A stretch of DNA of 6,411 nucleotides from a bacterium (GCA_030668045.1 DAOUUR010000147.1:1-6411), one strand, 5' to 3'; shown: positions 1 to 4,593, counted from the stretch's first letter. Numbers and translations: made by a program. Notes: a model not told the origin generated them from the sequence alone.

Positions 1-16
1 AACGCTCAATCCGTTT

Positions 17-29
17 CAGGGTGTCCCTG
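17..29. promoter_or_regulatory. Short perfect hairpin upstream of the first gene
   Basis: CAGGG-TGT-CCCTG is a perfect 5-bp inverted repeat about 30 bases before the ATG at 58. A second CCAGGG lies at 47-52, next to the likely ribosome-binding site, so the downstream arm CCCTG could pair with either copy. No T-run follows, so it is not an obvious terminator. Its role is unknown, and it may be chance because the window begins just before it. Confidence 0.25.
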
Positions 30-57
30 GCGGCGAGTGGATTATACCAGGGATAAC

Positions 58-273
58 ATGAGAGCTGAATTAAGTCATGGCGGCACAAGCATCGTATTCA
101 TTTGGAAAATAATGTCCATCACAAACGATGAAGTCCGCGTATTCATATACCAAGACAAGACCAAATCTTCCGATGAGACATATAGTATGAAGTTTGCCCG
201 TGGTTATTGGGCACAACTGGTTGACTACGGTTACAAACGAGTAGCAGGATATCAAGGTCGAGATGAGAGCTGA
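58..273 (+). CDS. Small FxW/ARxxW-family protein, copy A
   Basis: A 71-residue protein of unknown function, and the first of about ten divergent paralogs in this window. Family marks are Phe-Ile-Trp at residues 14-16, a beta-like stretch VRVFIY at 26-31, and Ala47-Arg48-x-x-Trp51 followed by Gly58-Tyr59. The order suggests a small strand-rich fold closed by one helix; that is inference. An in-frame GTG at 37 could also serve as start. I chose ATG 58 because the next gene begins with the same MRAEL and because FxW then falls at residues 14-16 in copies A, B and C alike. The start lies in CCAGGGATAACATG, where AGG can act as ribosome-binding site and GATAA recalls the motif found before many starts further on. 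The end overlaps the next gene by 11 bases, which implies translational coupling. No promoter is visible, so transcription probably enters from outside the window. Confidence 0.8.
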   Translation: MRAELSHGGTSIVFIWKIMSITNDEVRVFIYQDKTKSSDETYSMKFARGYWAQLVDYGYKRVAGYQGRDES

Positions 274-481
274 ATTAGGTAGAGAAAATAAAAGGATTGT
301 GTTCGTATGGAAAGCACTGACCCGGCAACCTGATGATGAAGTCCTAGTGTACTTGTATGATGGTATGGTCAAGCTATCCGCTGATATGATGAACATTGGC
401 CGTGCCCGTGGATATTGGAGAACGCTCGTCTCCAAGGGATATACTGTGATACCTGCTGAGGCTCGGATAATGCGTCCATGA
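263..481 (+). CDS. Small FxW/ARxxW-family protein, copy B
   Basis: A 72-residue protein of unknown function, clearly paralogous to the gene before it. Both start MRAEL and both have Phe-x-Trp at 14-16, here FVW. A strand-like segment VLVYLYD follows at 27-33, then Ala48-Arg49-Gly-Tyr-Trp52 and Gly59-Tyr60. The RARGYW/FARGYW match with copy A is the closest pairing in the family and points to recent tandem duplication. The start is embedded in the last codons of copy A, with AGG upstream as a weak ribosome-binding site. The stop TGA overlaps the next ATG as ATGA. The last codons read CGGATAATG, again GATAA just before a start region. Confidence 0.8.
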   Translation: MRAELGRENKRIVFVWKALTRQPDDEVLVYLYDGMVKLSADMMNIGRARGYWRTLVSKGYTVIPAEARIMRP

Positions 482-711
482 TTGCTGCACTAAGTAAAGA
501 TCAAGAGCTAGTCGAGTTTAGTTGGGACCATACCGATCCCGAAGGCAATGTGAAAATATACTATTACGACTATTCTTCCAAGTCAACGAGAGCGTACAGT
601 ACCACAAATGAGGCAGCAGTAATCGCCCGCAAACTATGGAAAAGCCTTATCGGGAGTGGATTTCAGCGAGTAAACAGACTTGCTCCGGGTGGGTTGGTGT
701 ATCCCTGCTAA
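478..711 (+). CDS. Small FxW/ARxxW-family protein, copy C
   Basis: A 77-residue protein of unknown function and the third tandem member of the family. Phe-Ser-Trp lies at 14-16, the same positions as in copies A and B. A tyrosine-rich strand KIYYYDY follows at 26-32, then Ala50-Arg51-Lys-Leu-Trp54 and Gly61-Phe62. The region between strand and helix is longer and Ser/Thr-rich, so the family tolerates insertions there. It starts by a 4-base ATGA overlap with copy B and ends in TAA at 709-711, the last gene of this visible triplet. A 138-base gap to the next gene contains repeats and a possible leader ORF. Confidence 0.8.
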   Translation: MIAALSKDQELVEFSWDHTDPEGNVKIYYYDYSSKSTRAYSTTNEAAVIARKLWKSLIGSGFQRVNRLAPGGLVYPC

Positions 712-740
712 CCGACGCCTTGATAGTGCTAGGGGTGTTT

Positions 741-780
741 GTGGGGTAAAGTGTTTCAAAGTGTTTCAAAGTGGGGTACT
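741..780. repeat. Four direct 10-bp repeats, possible operator array
   Basis: Four consecutive decamers run in register: GTGGGGTAAA, GTGTTTCAAA, GTGTTTCAAA, GTGGGGTACT. The outer pair and the inner pair match each other, and the 10-bp period would place all four on one face of the helix. The array ends at TAAAAT (780-785), a fair -10 hexamer, although no good -35 lies at the right distance. I infer a binding site controlling transcription toward 850. This is unproven. Confidence 0.4.
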
Positions 781-802
781 AAAATAACACTAAAAAGGTA
801 AT

Positions 803-829
803 ATGAGCGGGCGACACCGACGGACATAG
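803..829 (+). CDS. Possible 8-residue leader peptide
   Basis: ATG at 803 follows AAAAAGGTAAT, a better ribosome-binding site than most in the window, and encodes MSGRHRRT before a TAG. The peptide is short and very basic (four of eight residues are Arg or His). It lies 20 bases before the next gene. Its coding part GACACCGACGGAC (812-824) recurs as GACACCGATGGAC at that gene's start (843-855), so the two initiation regions partly duplicate each other. It may be an upstream regulatory ORF or a duplicated, decayed start. Confidence 0.3.
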   Translation: MSGRHRRT

Positions 830-849
830 CTCACGATCTGGAGACACCG

Positions 850-1068
850 ATGGACTTTTCTGAGTACGCGAACCTATGTGAGAGCGAGAGAAAGCACGCT
901 GACGACGTTCTCCGAGCGTCCGCCTTAGCCGCCCAACGTGACGCCTATCTTCGGACACTTGGATACGCAAATAGCAGAGAATTCGCTAAACATTGCAGAC
1001 GGCTCAGCATTCGCCACCACCATTCTAAAAGATATGGGGCGTGGTATAGAAAACAGCTAGGCCTGTAA
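850..1068 (+). CDS. Small basic helical protein, unknown function
   Basis: A 72-residue protein that I do not recognise and that lacks the FxW/ARxxW marks of its neighbours. It looks mostly helical. The N-terminal half is mixed acidic and alanine-rich (residues 8-30). The C-terminal half is strongly basic, with a histidine run IRHHHSKRY around 54-62 and a closing YRKQLGL. That charge pattern would suit nucleic-acid binding, but no named motif is visible. GGAG seven bases before ATG 850 supports the start. It ends in a TAATAA double stop, and a strong terminator follows 24 bases later, so it closes the rightward transcript. Confidence 0.65.
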   Translation: MDFSEYANLCESERKHADDVLRASALAAQRDAYLRTLGYANSREFAKHCRRLSIRHHHSKRYGAWYRKQLGL

Positions 1069-1091
1069 TAATCCAATCCACCAATGCAAAT

Positions 1092-1127
1092 CGCCCTGCC
1101 TGTATAGAGGCAAGGCGTTGTCTATTT
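1092..1127 (+). terminator. Intrinsic terminator of the rightward operon
   Basis: CGCCCTGCCT (1092-1101) pairs with AGGCAAGGCG (1108-1117) around a 6-base loop, with a single C/A mismatch. TTGTCTATTT follows. The 12-base tail TTGTCTATTTAA is identical to the tail of the leftward terminator at 5792..5837. It lies between convergent operons, and the stem might also stop leftward transcripts, though the T-run on that side is weak. Confidence 0.8.
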
Positions 1128-1140
1128 AAAAGCGGCGTGA

Positions 1141-1452
1141 TTAAGAGAGTTCTCTAGAGAGGTCTGAACGAATCAGGCTGAGGGCCACTGACATCTCATT
1201 GCAGAGAGAGCGACCGGTCGAGTTACGGGGTTTCGCACTGTCCTGAACCTTTGAGCCCCTTGCAAGCCAGGTGTTGTACATATGTCGAGCAACTGCTCTA
1301 GAGAACAGCTTGACCGTATTGGTGTTTGCTGCCGTGGGGTGGAACGATATAATCACTACACCGGTGGTTGCCGCTGGACTCCAGACAAATCGACGGAGCA
1401 CGCTGGGCCCTGTTCGTTGGGACTCAAGCAAACTGGTGGTCAGGTATATCAT
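1141..1452 (-). CDS. FxW family with C-terminal extension, copy E
   Basis: A 103-residue protein of unknown function, last gene of the L1 operon. Family marks: Phe22-Val-Trp24, a hydrophobic strand GVVIISF at 31-37, and Ala55-Arg56-His-Met-Tyr59, where the usual Trp is replaced by Tyr, followed by Gly66. Unlike the 70-residue members it carries about 35 extra residues ending in a helix, NEMSVALSLIRSDL (85-98). This closely resembles the tail of the preceding gene (DEMHKALRLLRL). The start ATGA overlaps the previous stop by 4 bases, indicating coupling. It ends in TAA, facing the 850..1068 gene across the terminator. Confidence 0.75.
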   Translation of the reverse strand: MIYLTTSLLESQRTGPSVLRRFVWSPAATTGVVIISFHPTAANTNTVKLFSRAVARHMYNTWLARGSKVQDSAKPRNSTGRSLCNEMSVALSLIRSDLSRELS

Positions 1453-1754
1453 ACGGTATTTGCCGAATTCAGTCGGAGGAGTCTTAGCGCCTTGTGCATT
1501 TCGTCGCTGAGCATAGTTTTCTCAGAGTCCCATACAAAGGAAGCGGTGCCATAGGCTATACGCCCGGCGTTGATGAGTCCCAAGAATATCTGTCGGGCGT
1601 GTGCCGTCGGATACAATGTGACAGTCTCGGCCTTATCGTGTATCATTTCGATGACAACTACAGCTTCGGGATTCCAGGTAGTCTCCCAAACAAACCGCTG
1701 GACTGTGCTATGGTCGGGTTGAGATCGCGTGACGGTAACGGTGTGAAACTTCAT
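1449..1754 (-). CDS. FxW family with C-terminal extension, copy D
   Basis: A 101-residue protein of unknown function. Phe21-Val-Trp23, the strand AVVVIEMI (31-38) and Ala53-Arg54-Gln-Ile-Phe57 with Gly64 place it in the family; the helix Trp is replaced by Phe. The tail has a second aromatic-Val-Trp (FVW at 73-75) and the helix SDEMHKALRLLRL (83-95) shared with the next gene. These two are the closest pair among the leftward copies. The ATG is one base after the upstream TAG, in GGATAAAGACTAGTATG, so initiation is probably coupled, with GGATAAAG as ribosome-binding region. It ends ANTV-TGA. Confidence 0.75.
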   Translation of the reverse strand: MKFHTVTVTRSQPDHSTVQRFVWETTWNPEAVVVIEMIHDKAETVTLYPTAHARQIFLGLINAGRIAYGTASFVWDSEKTMLSDEMHKALRLLRLNSANTV

Positions 1755-1755
1755 A

Positions 1756-2052
1756 CTAGTCTTTATCCAACATCATGCGAACCCACTTAATGCGGTCGGA
1801 GTTCCATTCAGAGATTGAGTCAACAGCCTCTTTGGGGCCGATTATACCGGCTGGCACTGTCGGAGGACACCCGCGAGCGACACGCTGCCACAGCTTACGA
1901 GCAGATGGCAAATCATTCATAATCTTCCAAGCGACCATTGCGGTAGCCTGGTGTTCTTTCACTATGACGATTCTCTTAGCCCAGACGGCCCAATAGAAAA
2001 TATGCATATATCCGTCGTTGCCGCGGATGGTCTGTCGTTTCAGGGTTCTCAA
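1756..2052 (-). CDS. FxW family with C-terminal extension, copy F
   Basis: A 98-residue protein of unknown function. Family marks: Phe19-Tyr-Trp21, the strand RIVIVKE (27-33), and Ala51-Arg52-Lys-Leu-Trp55 followed by Gly61. The C-terminal extension ends in a helix with KWVRMMLDKD, matching the layout of copies D and E. I chose a TTG start at 2052 rather than the TTG at 2070. GGAG lies five bases before it, and it forms a TTGA overlap with the preceding stop, the same economy as the ATGA overlaps elsewhere. It ends in TAG one base before the next ATG, a genuine amber stop that argues against global TAG reassignment. Confidence 0.7.
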   Translation of the reverse strand: MRTLKRQTIRGNDGYMHIFYWAVWAKRIVIVKEHQATAMVAWKIMNDLPSARKLWQRVARGCPPTVPAGIIGPKEAVDSISEWNSDRIKWVRMMLDKD

Positions 2053-2267
2053 ATTCGCTCCAGGAGCCAATCAATGGTCCGCTTGTAGTCGGGGAGCTTC
2101 TCTATGCCCTCGCTGTTTCCGCTGACCAGAGCGCCATCACGATGGCGCAGGCTCTCGTATAGCTGTTTTCCGTCTGTTCGTGACATAGTGCGATGAGACA
2201 GAATATCACCAAATGTGTCTATATGGATAACACCAACGTTCCAGGATCCATCCTTCCAGATGAACAT
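2049..2267 (-). CDS. FxW family member with broken N-terminus, copy G
   Basis: The clear coding part is 72 residues from ATG 2267, but that ATG sits inside the family motif, so the first residues are MFIW. In the same frame the 31 codons before it stay open back to TAA at 2361 and read like family sequence, including QTLFITDTGAW. This matches the LT-x-x-G lead-in seen before FxW in copies H, I and J. No ATG, GTG, TTG, CTG or ATT occurs in those 31 codons. The upstream gene 2312..2482 overlaps this stretch in the other frame, so a -1 shift between 2360 and 2315 would fuse them. The shift could be programmed, a real mutation, or a sequence error. Later marks: the strand VGVIHID, then GKQLYESL in place of ARxxWxxL, and a C-terminal helix DYKRTIDWLLERI like copies D-F. 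Confidence 0.6.
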   Translation of the reverse strand: MFIWKDGSWNVGVIHIDTFGDILSHRTMSRTDGKQLYESLRHRDGALVSGNSEGIEKLPDYKRTIDWLLERI

Positions 2268-2311
2268 CCAGGCGCCGGTGTCGGTGATAAAGAGAGTTTG
2301 CTTGTGGTAGG

Positions 2312-2482
2312 TTACTTCGAAGCCCTCAGGTAGAACTTGAGGCGAGCGAAGAAACCGAGCTTATGCTGGCTGGCTAGCGTCTTACGCTTGTGAGTCCAGC
2401 AGGCAGGGCGCGTCGTGAGCTTCGCCTTGGCGAGCTTGTCGGCGTGTCGTTTCAGGTGCGGGGTCAGGGGGGTCCAGGGCAT
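2312..2482 (-). CDS. Small basic protein, first gene of operon L1
   Basis: A 56-residue, strongly basic protein (many Lys, Arg, His) of unknown function. Its start ATG 2482 lies about 50 bases downstream of the expected transcription start. The leader contains GACCGATAAC (2496-2505), the motif seen before other starts. A longer version beginning at a TTG within the promoter -10 box is not credible. The C-terminus GFFARLKFYLRASK ends in TAA. A -1 shift near FYL would continue as PEGFEVTYHKQ into the family gene downstream. The protein may therefore be the N-terminal part of one 144-residue product rather than a free gene. No canonical slippery heptamer is visible in the overlap. Confidence 0.5.
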   Translation of the reverse strand: MPWTPLTPHLKRHADKLAKAKLTTRPACWTHKRKTLASQHKLGFFARLKFYLRASK

Positions 2483-2512
2483 GGTCGGTGTCCGTGTTAT
2501 CGGTCGGTCCAG

Positions 2513-2533
2513 GGAAGGGGAGAAGTCCCCTCC
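2513..2533 (-). promoter_or_regulatory. 5' hairpin in the L1 leader
   Basis: At the expected 5' end of the transcript, GGAGGGG and CCCCTTCC can pair as a 7-bp stem (one G-T pair) around a 7-base loop. Equivalent hairpins follow the promoters at 5700 and 6278. No T-run follows, so I read it as a stabilising or regulatory leader element rather than a terminator. Confidence 0.4.
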
Positions 2534-2542
2534 ACTACTTAA

Positions 2543-2570
2543 AGGATACAATCTAGGCTCCCGAAGTCAA
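2543..2570 (-). promoter_or_regulatory. Repeated sigma70-type promoter, proximal copy for L1
   Basis: Read leftward: TTGACT (2570-2565), 16-base spacer, TATCCT (2548-2543). The 20-base core ATTGTATCCTTTAAGTAGTG is conserved in all or nearly all positions at five sites in the window. The expected start of transcription is near 2536. It drives 2312..2482 and the four genes beyond. Confidence 0.8.
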
Positions 2571-2641
2571 GCGAATTCCGAACTAAATCTACGACCGATA
2601 ACATATTAAGGATCGGCCCATTGCCCCCTTCCACTACTTAA

Positions 2642-2669
2642 AGGATACAATTCAAGTTGTGAAAGTCAA
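2642..2669 (-). promoter_or_regulatory. Repeated sigma70-type promoter, distal copy for L1
   Basis: Read leftward: TTGACT (2669-2664), 16-base spacer, TATCCT (2647-2642). No gene lies between it and the proximal copy 99 bases downstream, so the two act in tandem on the same operon. Confidence 0.75.
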
Positions 2670-2843
2670 GCCGAAAATCGAACAAATCCACGACCGATAA
2701 CTCGCCAGGCCTCACAGGCCGGGATGACGTCCCCGTGCTCCAGAGGGTGTGATTATCAGACTCATTTTCGAGTTTGGGGGTGTTTTCTCGAACCAGAAAA
2801 TAGCGATAATAAGAAAATGTGTATTTAGGCTAAAGGTCGCCAG

Positions 2844-2878
2844 CTTACCCAAGCCGCACAAACGGACCTCCGCCGGGC
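2844..2878 (+). repeat. GC-rich interspersed repeat, copy 1
   Basis: It reads CTTACCCAAGCCGCACA... and ends CTCCGCCGGGC, nearly identical to the copy at 5030..5064. It lies upstream (in the leftward sense) of the L1 promoters and is followed directly by AACGACCGATAAC. No strong internal hairpin is evident. All copies are intergenic. Confidence 0.7.
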
Positions 2879-3071
2879 AACGACCGATAACTAGGAGTGC
2901 ACCAAGTTGTGCGGGCCCGGTGACGCGCCAAGTTGCTGCGGAATCCACGCGGATCCGGCGATGTTAAGATAGGGAAGGTTTGCGGGTTATACCGGCACGT
3001 CTGATAACCTGAGCCCAAGGTTGAGCCAAGTCGTGCGCCGCCGGCTGAGCCAGCGGCAACGTCTGATAACC

Positions 3072-3106
3072 TTCCGGCGGAAGTTGGCCTGTGCGGCTTG
3101 GGTAGG
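3072..3106 (-). repeat. GC-rich interspersed repeat, copy 2
   Basis: The reverse orientation of the same element: read leftward it gives CCTACCCAAGCCGCACAGG and then AACTTCCGCCGGAA. It abuts GTCTGATAA at 3061-3069. Repeat plus 9-mer are therefore linked, as they are at copies 1, 4 and 5. Confidence 0.7.
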
Positions 3107-3113
3107 ATAGGGC

Positions 3114-3167
3114 AAGTTTGCGGCATGTGGCGTTTGGGTAAACTGGGTAAACTGCCGTATGCCACAA
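3114..3167. repeat. Imperfect inverted repeat before the low-complexity tract
   Basis: GTTTGCGGCATGTGGCGTTT (3116-3135) and AAACTGCCGTATGCCAC (3149-3165) form an imperfect stem with only a few mismatches. They flank a short loop containing GGGTAAACTGGGTAAACT, itself an 8-base direct repeat (GGGTAAAC... twice). It may be a structured RNA element or residue of a mobile unit. No coding role is visible. Confidence 0.3.
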
Positions 3168-3177
3168 AAGGTGGGTT

Positions 3178-3297
3178 TATGCGGGTTATGGCAGTTCCAA
3201 CGGTTATAACGATATTGGCAATTATGACGATTATGGCGATTATCGTGTTTATGACGATTATGGCAGTTTTGACGATTATGAGGAATATGGCGATTAG
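3178..3297 (+). repeat. Low-complexity tract of degenerate GATTATGGC repeats
   Basis: Nine-base units of the type GATTATGGC / GATTATGAC repeat with variation. In one rightward frame they read as a Tyr/Gly/Asp-rich peptide (YDDYGDYRVYDDYGSFDDY and similar) ending at TAG 3295-3297. Many unit-to-unit differences are silent in this frame (GAT/GAC, GAG/GAA), which favours past or present coding. The frame is open from TAA 3148-3150, but no start codon is present. The other rightward frame starts at an ATG (3098 or 3181) and gives a hydrophobic Ile/Met repeat. I consider it a coding remnant or a simple-repeat tract and do not assign a gene. Confidence 0.45.
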
Positions 3298-3334
3298 GTA
3301 GGATAGGTAAGATATGCGTTGAGAGCCCAGTGGT

Positions 3335-3363
3335 GGCCGGCGGAGGTTGGTTTGTGCGGCTTA
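3335..3363 (-). repeat. GC-rich interspersed repeat, copy 3, abutting the L2 end
   Basis: Read leftward it is TAAGCCGCACAAACC then AACCTCCGCCGGCC. The first TAA is the stop codon of the last L2 gene, so the repeat supplies the gene's end. Repeat and coding sequence meet at the base, which suggests insertion or recombination exactly at this boundary. Confidence 0.65.
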
Positions 3364-3609
3364 CACGGTCTTGGGTTGCTGAGTCACAGCGTAGCCGACG
3401 GTCAGCAGATATCGCCATTCATCGCGTGCAGATGACCGGTTGATGTAGGAGGACTCCCTGTATTCGCCCGATGGATGATACCGAAAAATCGAGACTTGCT
3501 CATTGCCGGGACACGGAGTCTGGTGCCAACGGAACTTGACAGTGCCCCCCGGGCCCATGCCCCCATCGAATGAGTCGGTTAGCACAGCTTCAAGAATTGG
3601 TGGGTTCAT
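3361..3609 (-). CDS. FxW/ARxxW-family protein, copy H
   Basis: An 82-residue protein of unknown function, last gene of operon L2. The lead-in AVLTDSFDGGMGPGG (8-22) precedes Phe26-Arg-Trp28. The strand QVSIFRYHP (38-46) and Ala61-Arg62-Asp-Glu-Trp65 with Gly72-Tyr73 follow. The start ATG lies in GGAAGGTCTGATAACCATG. GGAAGG is the ribosome-binding site, and the intervening GTCTGATAA provides the previous gene's Val codon and double stop. It ends KTV-TAA, with Val before the stop as in its neighbours, and the TAA is part of a GC-rich repeat copy. Confidence 0.8.
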   Translation of the reverse strand: MNPPILEAVLTDSFDGGMGPGGTVKFRWHQTPCPGNEQVSIFRYHPSGEYRESSYINRSSARDEWRYLLTVGYAVTQQPKTV

Positions 3610-3614
3610 GGTTA

Positions 3615-3875
3615 TCAGACCTTCCGGGTCCAGCCCTTATTGATGAGCTTCGACCACAGGTAGCGAGCGTGTTCCATCGGAACGTCCCGGACCAGTTCGC
3701 ATGTGCCCTCGGAGCTGAAATCCAGGATGGTCACTTTCGGGTTCTTCGGGTGCCACTGAAATCGGCGGATGCCGGGCATGGGGCCGGGTTCAGTGAGATC
3801 GGCTTGGTGGTCAGTGTAGTCCACGGAGTGAACCGTGGTGAAAGTGCAGGTGCGTTGTAAGTTCTTTGGAGGCAT
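3615..3875 (-). CDS. FxW/ARxxW-family protein, copy I
   Basis: An 86-residue protein of unknown function. The N-terminus is longer than in its relatives (about 24 extra residues, Thr/His rich). The usual lead-in ADLTEPGPMPG (25-35) follows, then Phe39-Gln-Trp41. The strand KVTILDF lies at 47-53 and Ala70-Arg71-Tyr-Leu-Trp74 precedes Gly81-Trp82 near the end. I use ATG 3875, one base after the upstream TAA, rather than more distant in-frame starts that would overlap copy J heavily. It ends KV-TGA-TAA within GTCTGATAA (3612-3620). GGAAGG in its last codons serves the next gene. Confidence 0.75.
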   Translation of the reverse strand: MPPKNLQRTCTFTTVHSVDYTDHQADLTEPGPMPGIRRFQWHPKNPKVTILDFSSEGTCELVRDVPMEHARYLWSKLINKGWTRKV

Positions 3876-3879
3876 ATTA

Positions 3880-4092
3880 TCAGACGTTGATGGTGAACCC
3901 ATCGGCGAGCATTTCGTTCCAGAATTGACGGGCAGAAAACCGAGGGAGGTTGGTCTTTGCGTCGATGCCTCCGATAGCATCGTAGCATTTGACAGTCACA
4001 GGGAGAGTCTTGTCAGCGTCCCAGCTAAAGAGGATACGTTCGCCCTTGGGGTTTGTGAGTTCGGCAGATTGTTCGTGAGGTATTGCGGGCAT
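3880..4092 (-). CDS. FxW/ARxxW-family protein, copy J
   Basis: A 70-residue protein of unknown function and a compact archetype of the family. The lead-in AELTNPKGERI (10-20) precedes Phe22-Ser-Trp24. The strand VTVKCYD (32-38) is followed by Ala54-Arg55-Gln-Phe-Trp58 and Gly65-Phe66. It ends TINV, then TGA-TAA, again through GTCTGATAA (3877-3885). The start ATG 4092 lies three bases after the TAA of the previous gene, with no strong ribosome-binding site. Reinitiation by ribosomes that have just terminated is therefore likely (inference). Confidence 0.8.
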   Translation of the reverse strand: MPAIPHEQSAELTNPKGERILFSWDADKTLPVTVKCYDAIGGIDAKTNLPRFSARQFWNEMLADGFTINV

Positions 4093-4098
4093 GGGTTA

Positions 4099-4260
4099 TC
4101 AGACGTTGCCGTGTTCGAACGGCCACTCCGGGGGGAAATCGTGTTGACAGGCGCACCAATAGCAGCAGCGTCCGAGCATCGCGTGGTCCACCATTTCATC
4201 GGGATCCCGATCTTCATGGCAGACAGGGCATTCAGTTGTGGCGGTTGGTTCAGCGGCCAT
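4099..4260 (-). CDS. 53-residue probable zinc-binding protein
   Basis: A small protein with CPVCH at residues 11-15 and RCCYWCACQH at 31-40. The paired CxxC-type knuckles plus nearby His are what a compact treble-clef or zinc-ribbon fold needs. Metal binding is inferred from this pattern. The rest is acidic (EDRDPDEMVDH, 16-26). ATG 4260 lies 11 bases inside the end of the upstream gene, so translation is probably coupled. The end GNV-TGA-TAA uses the GTCTGATAA motif (4096-4104). Partners are unknown; small zinc proteins in phage early regions often act on host transcription or nucleases, but nothing here shows that. Confidence 0.7.
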   Translation of the reverse strand: MAAEPTATTECPVCHEDRDPDEMVDHAMLGRCCYWCACQHDFPPEWPFEHGNV

Positions 4261-4588
4261 AGATGCATCCATAGATGTTCTCGCCCTCAGTCAGGCGGTT
4301 GGATTCGAGGATGCTGCCACGGGGGAAGTTGGTCGCGGGGGACTTCCAGCTGGCGGCCTTCCAGATCAGACCCGTCGAGCGTTCGACGAAGCACTGGACC
4401 GAGCGACCCGGACCGGGGTTGTCGGCGCGGACGATTCGGACGTACTTGCGTCCACCCTTTGACGGGTAGAAAGACGGGGCGCTCAGGTTGGGGTAATGCT
4501 TGTCGAAATACGCCACGTTTTTGGCAGCGAGCTTGCCGCAGAAGGCGAGGATGTCAGTGTCAGAAACAGGTCGGGGAGTCGTGGTCAT
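4250..4588 (-). CDS. Phage-type conserved hypothetical protein (KYVRIVR/KAASWKSPA)
   Basis: A 112-residue protein. Residues 1-45 are likely helical (DILAFCGKLAAKNVAYFDKHYP). The core is KYVRIVR (48-54), a strand SVQCFVERSTGLIWKAASW (63-81) and KSPATNFPRGSI (82-93). I recall the arrangement of a KYxRIV strand, a V.CFV...TG..KAASWK stretch and a following RG.I in phage hypothetical proteins of about this size; I know of no established function. ATG 4588 follows the upstream TGATAA by two bases (GTCTGATAATAATG). The TGA overlaps the start of the zinc-protein gene by 11 bases. It is the longest gene of operon L2 and the best hint that the DNA is viral. Confidence 0.75.
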   Translation of the reverse strand: MTTTPRPVSDTDILAFCGKLAAKNVAYFDKHYPNLSAPSFYPSKGGRKYVRIVRADNPGPGRSVQCFVERSTGLIWKAASWKSPATNFPRGSILESNRLTEGENIYGCIYGR

Positions 4589-4593
4589 TATTA

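Larger units (their letters stand above)
2532..2701. repeat. 71-base promoter unit, tandemly duplicated
   Basis: Positions 2532-2602 and 2631-2701 align without gaps over 71 bases. Each begins at CCACTACTTAAAGG, spans the leftward promoter and ends at CGACCGATAAC. The spacer and the region beyond the -35 have diverged, while both ends are nearly identical. Two copies of the motif and two promoters result, 99 bases apart. This is a tandem duplication of a regulatory unit. Confidence 0.7.
2702..3360. other. Repeat-rich intergenic region without a convincing gene
   Basis: About 660 bases between operons L1 and L2. It holds two copies of the GC-rich repeat plus the edge of a third, and four of the 9-mers (2753, 2882, 2999, 3061). 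Three related CCAAGT(T/C) elements lie at about 2901, 2926 and 3024; the first forms GCAC-CAAGTT-GTGC. A TTCGAG/CTCGAA inverted repeat spans 2767-2792. Variants of GATAGGG(A/C)AAG(G/T)TTTGCGG lie near 2968 and 3107. A Tyr/Gly/Asp-coding tract lies at 3178-3297. Open frames here are short, repeat-derived and lack ribosome-binding sites. It looks like a regulatory or recombination hub. Confidence 0.5.

Noticed and set aside
2483..2551. Longer N-terminus for the 2312..2482 gene from a TTG start
   Set aside because: That TTG overlaps the -10 box of the promoter, so it would not be transcribed in full.
3178..3297. CRISPR array from the regular short repeats
   Set aside because: The repeats are 9 bases, directly adjacent and degenerate, with no spacers.
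3098..3301. Hydrophobic Ile/Met-rich membrane protein in the repeat tract
   Set aside because: The pattern follows from reading the 9-base repeat out of frame, and no ribosome-binding site precedes it.
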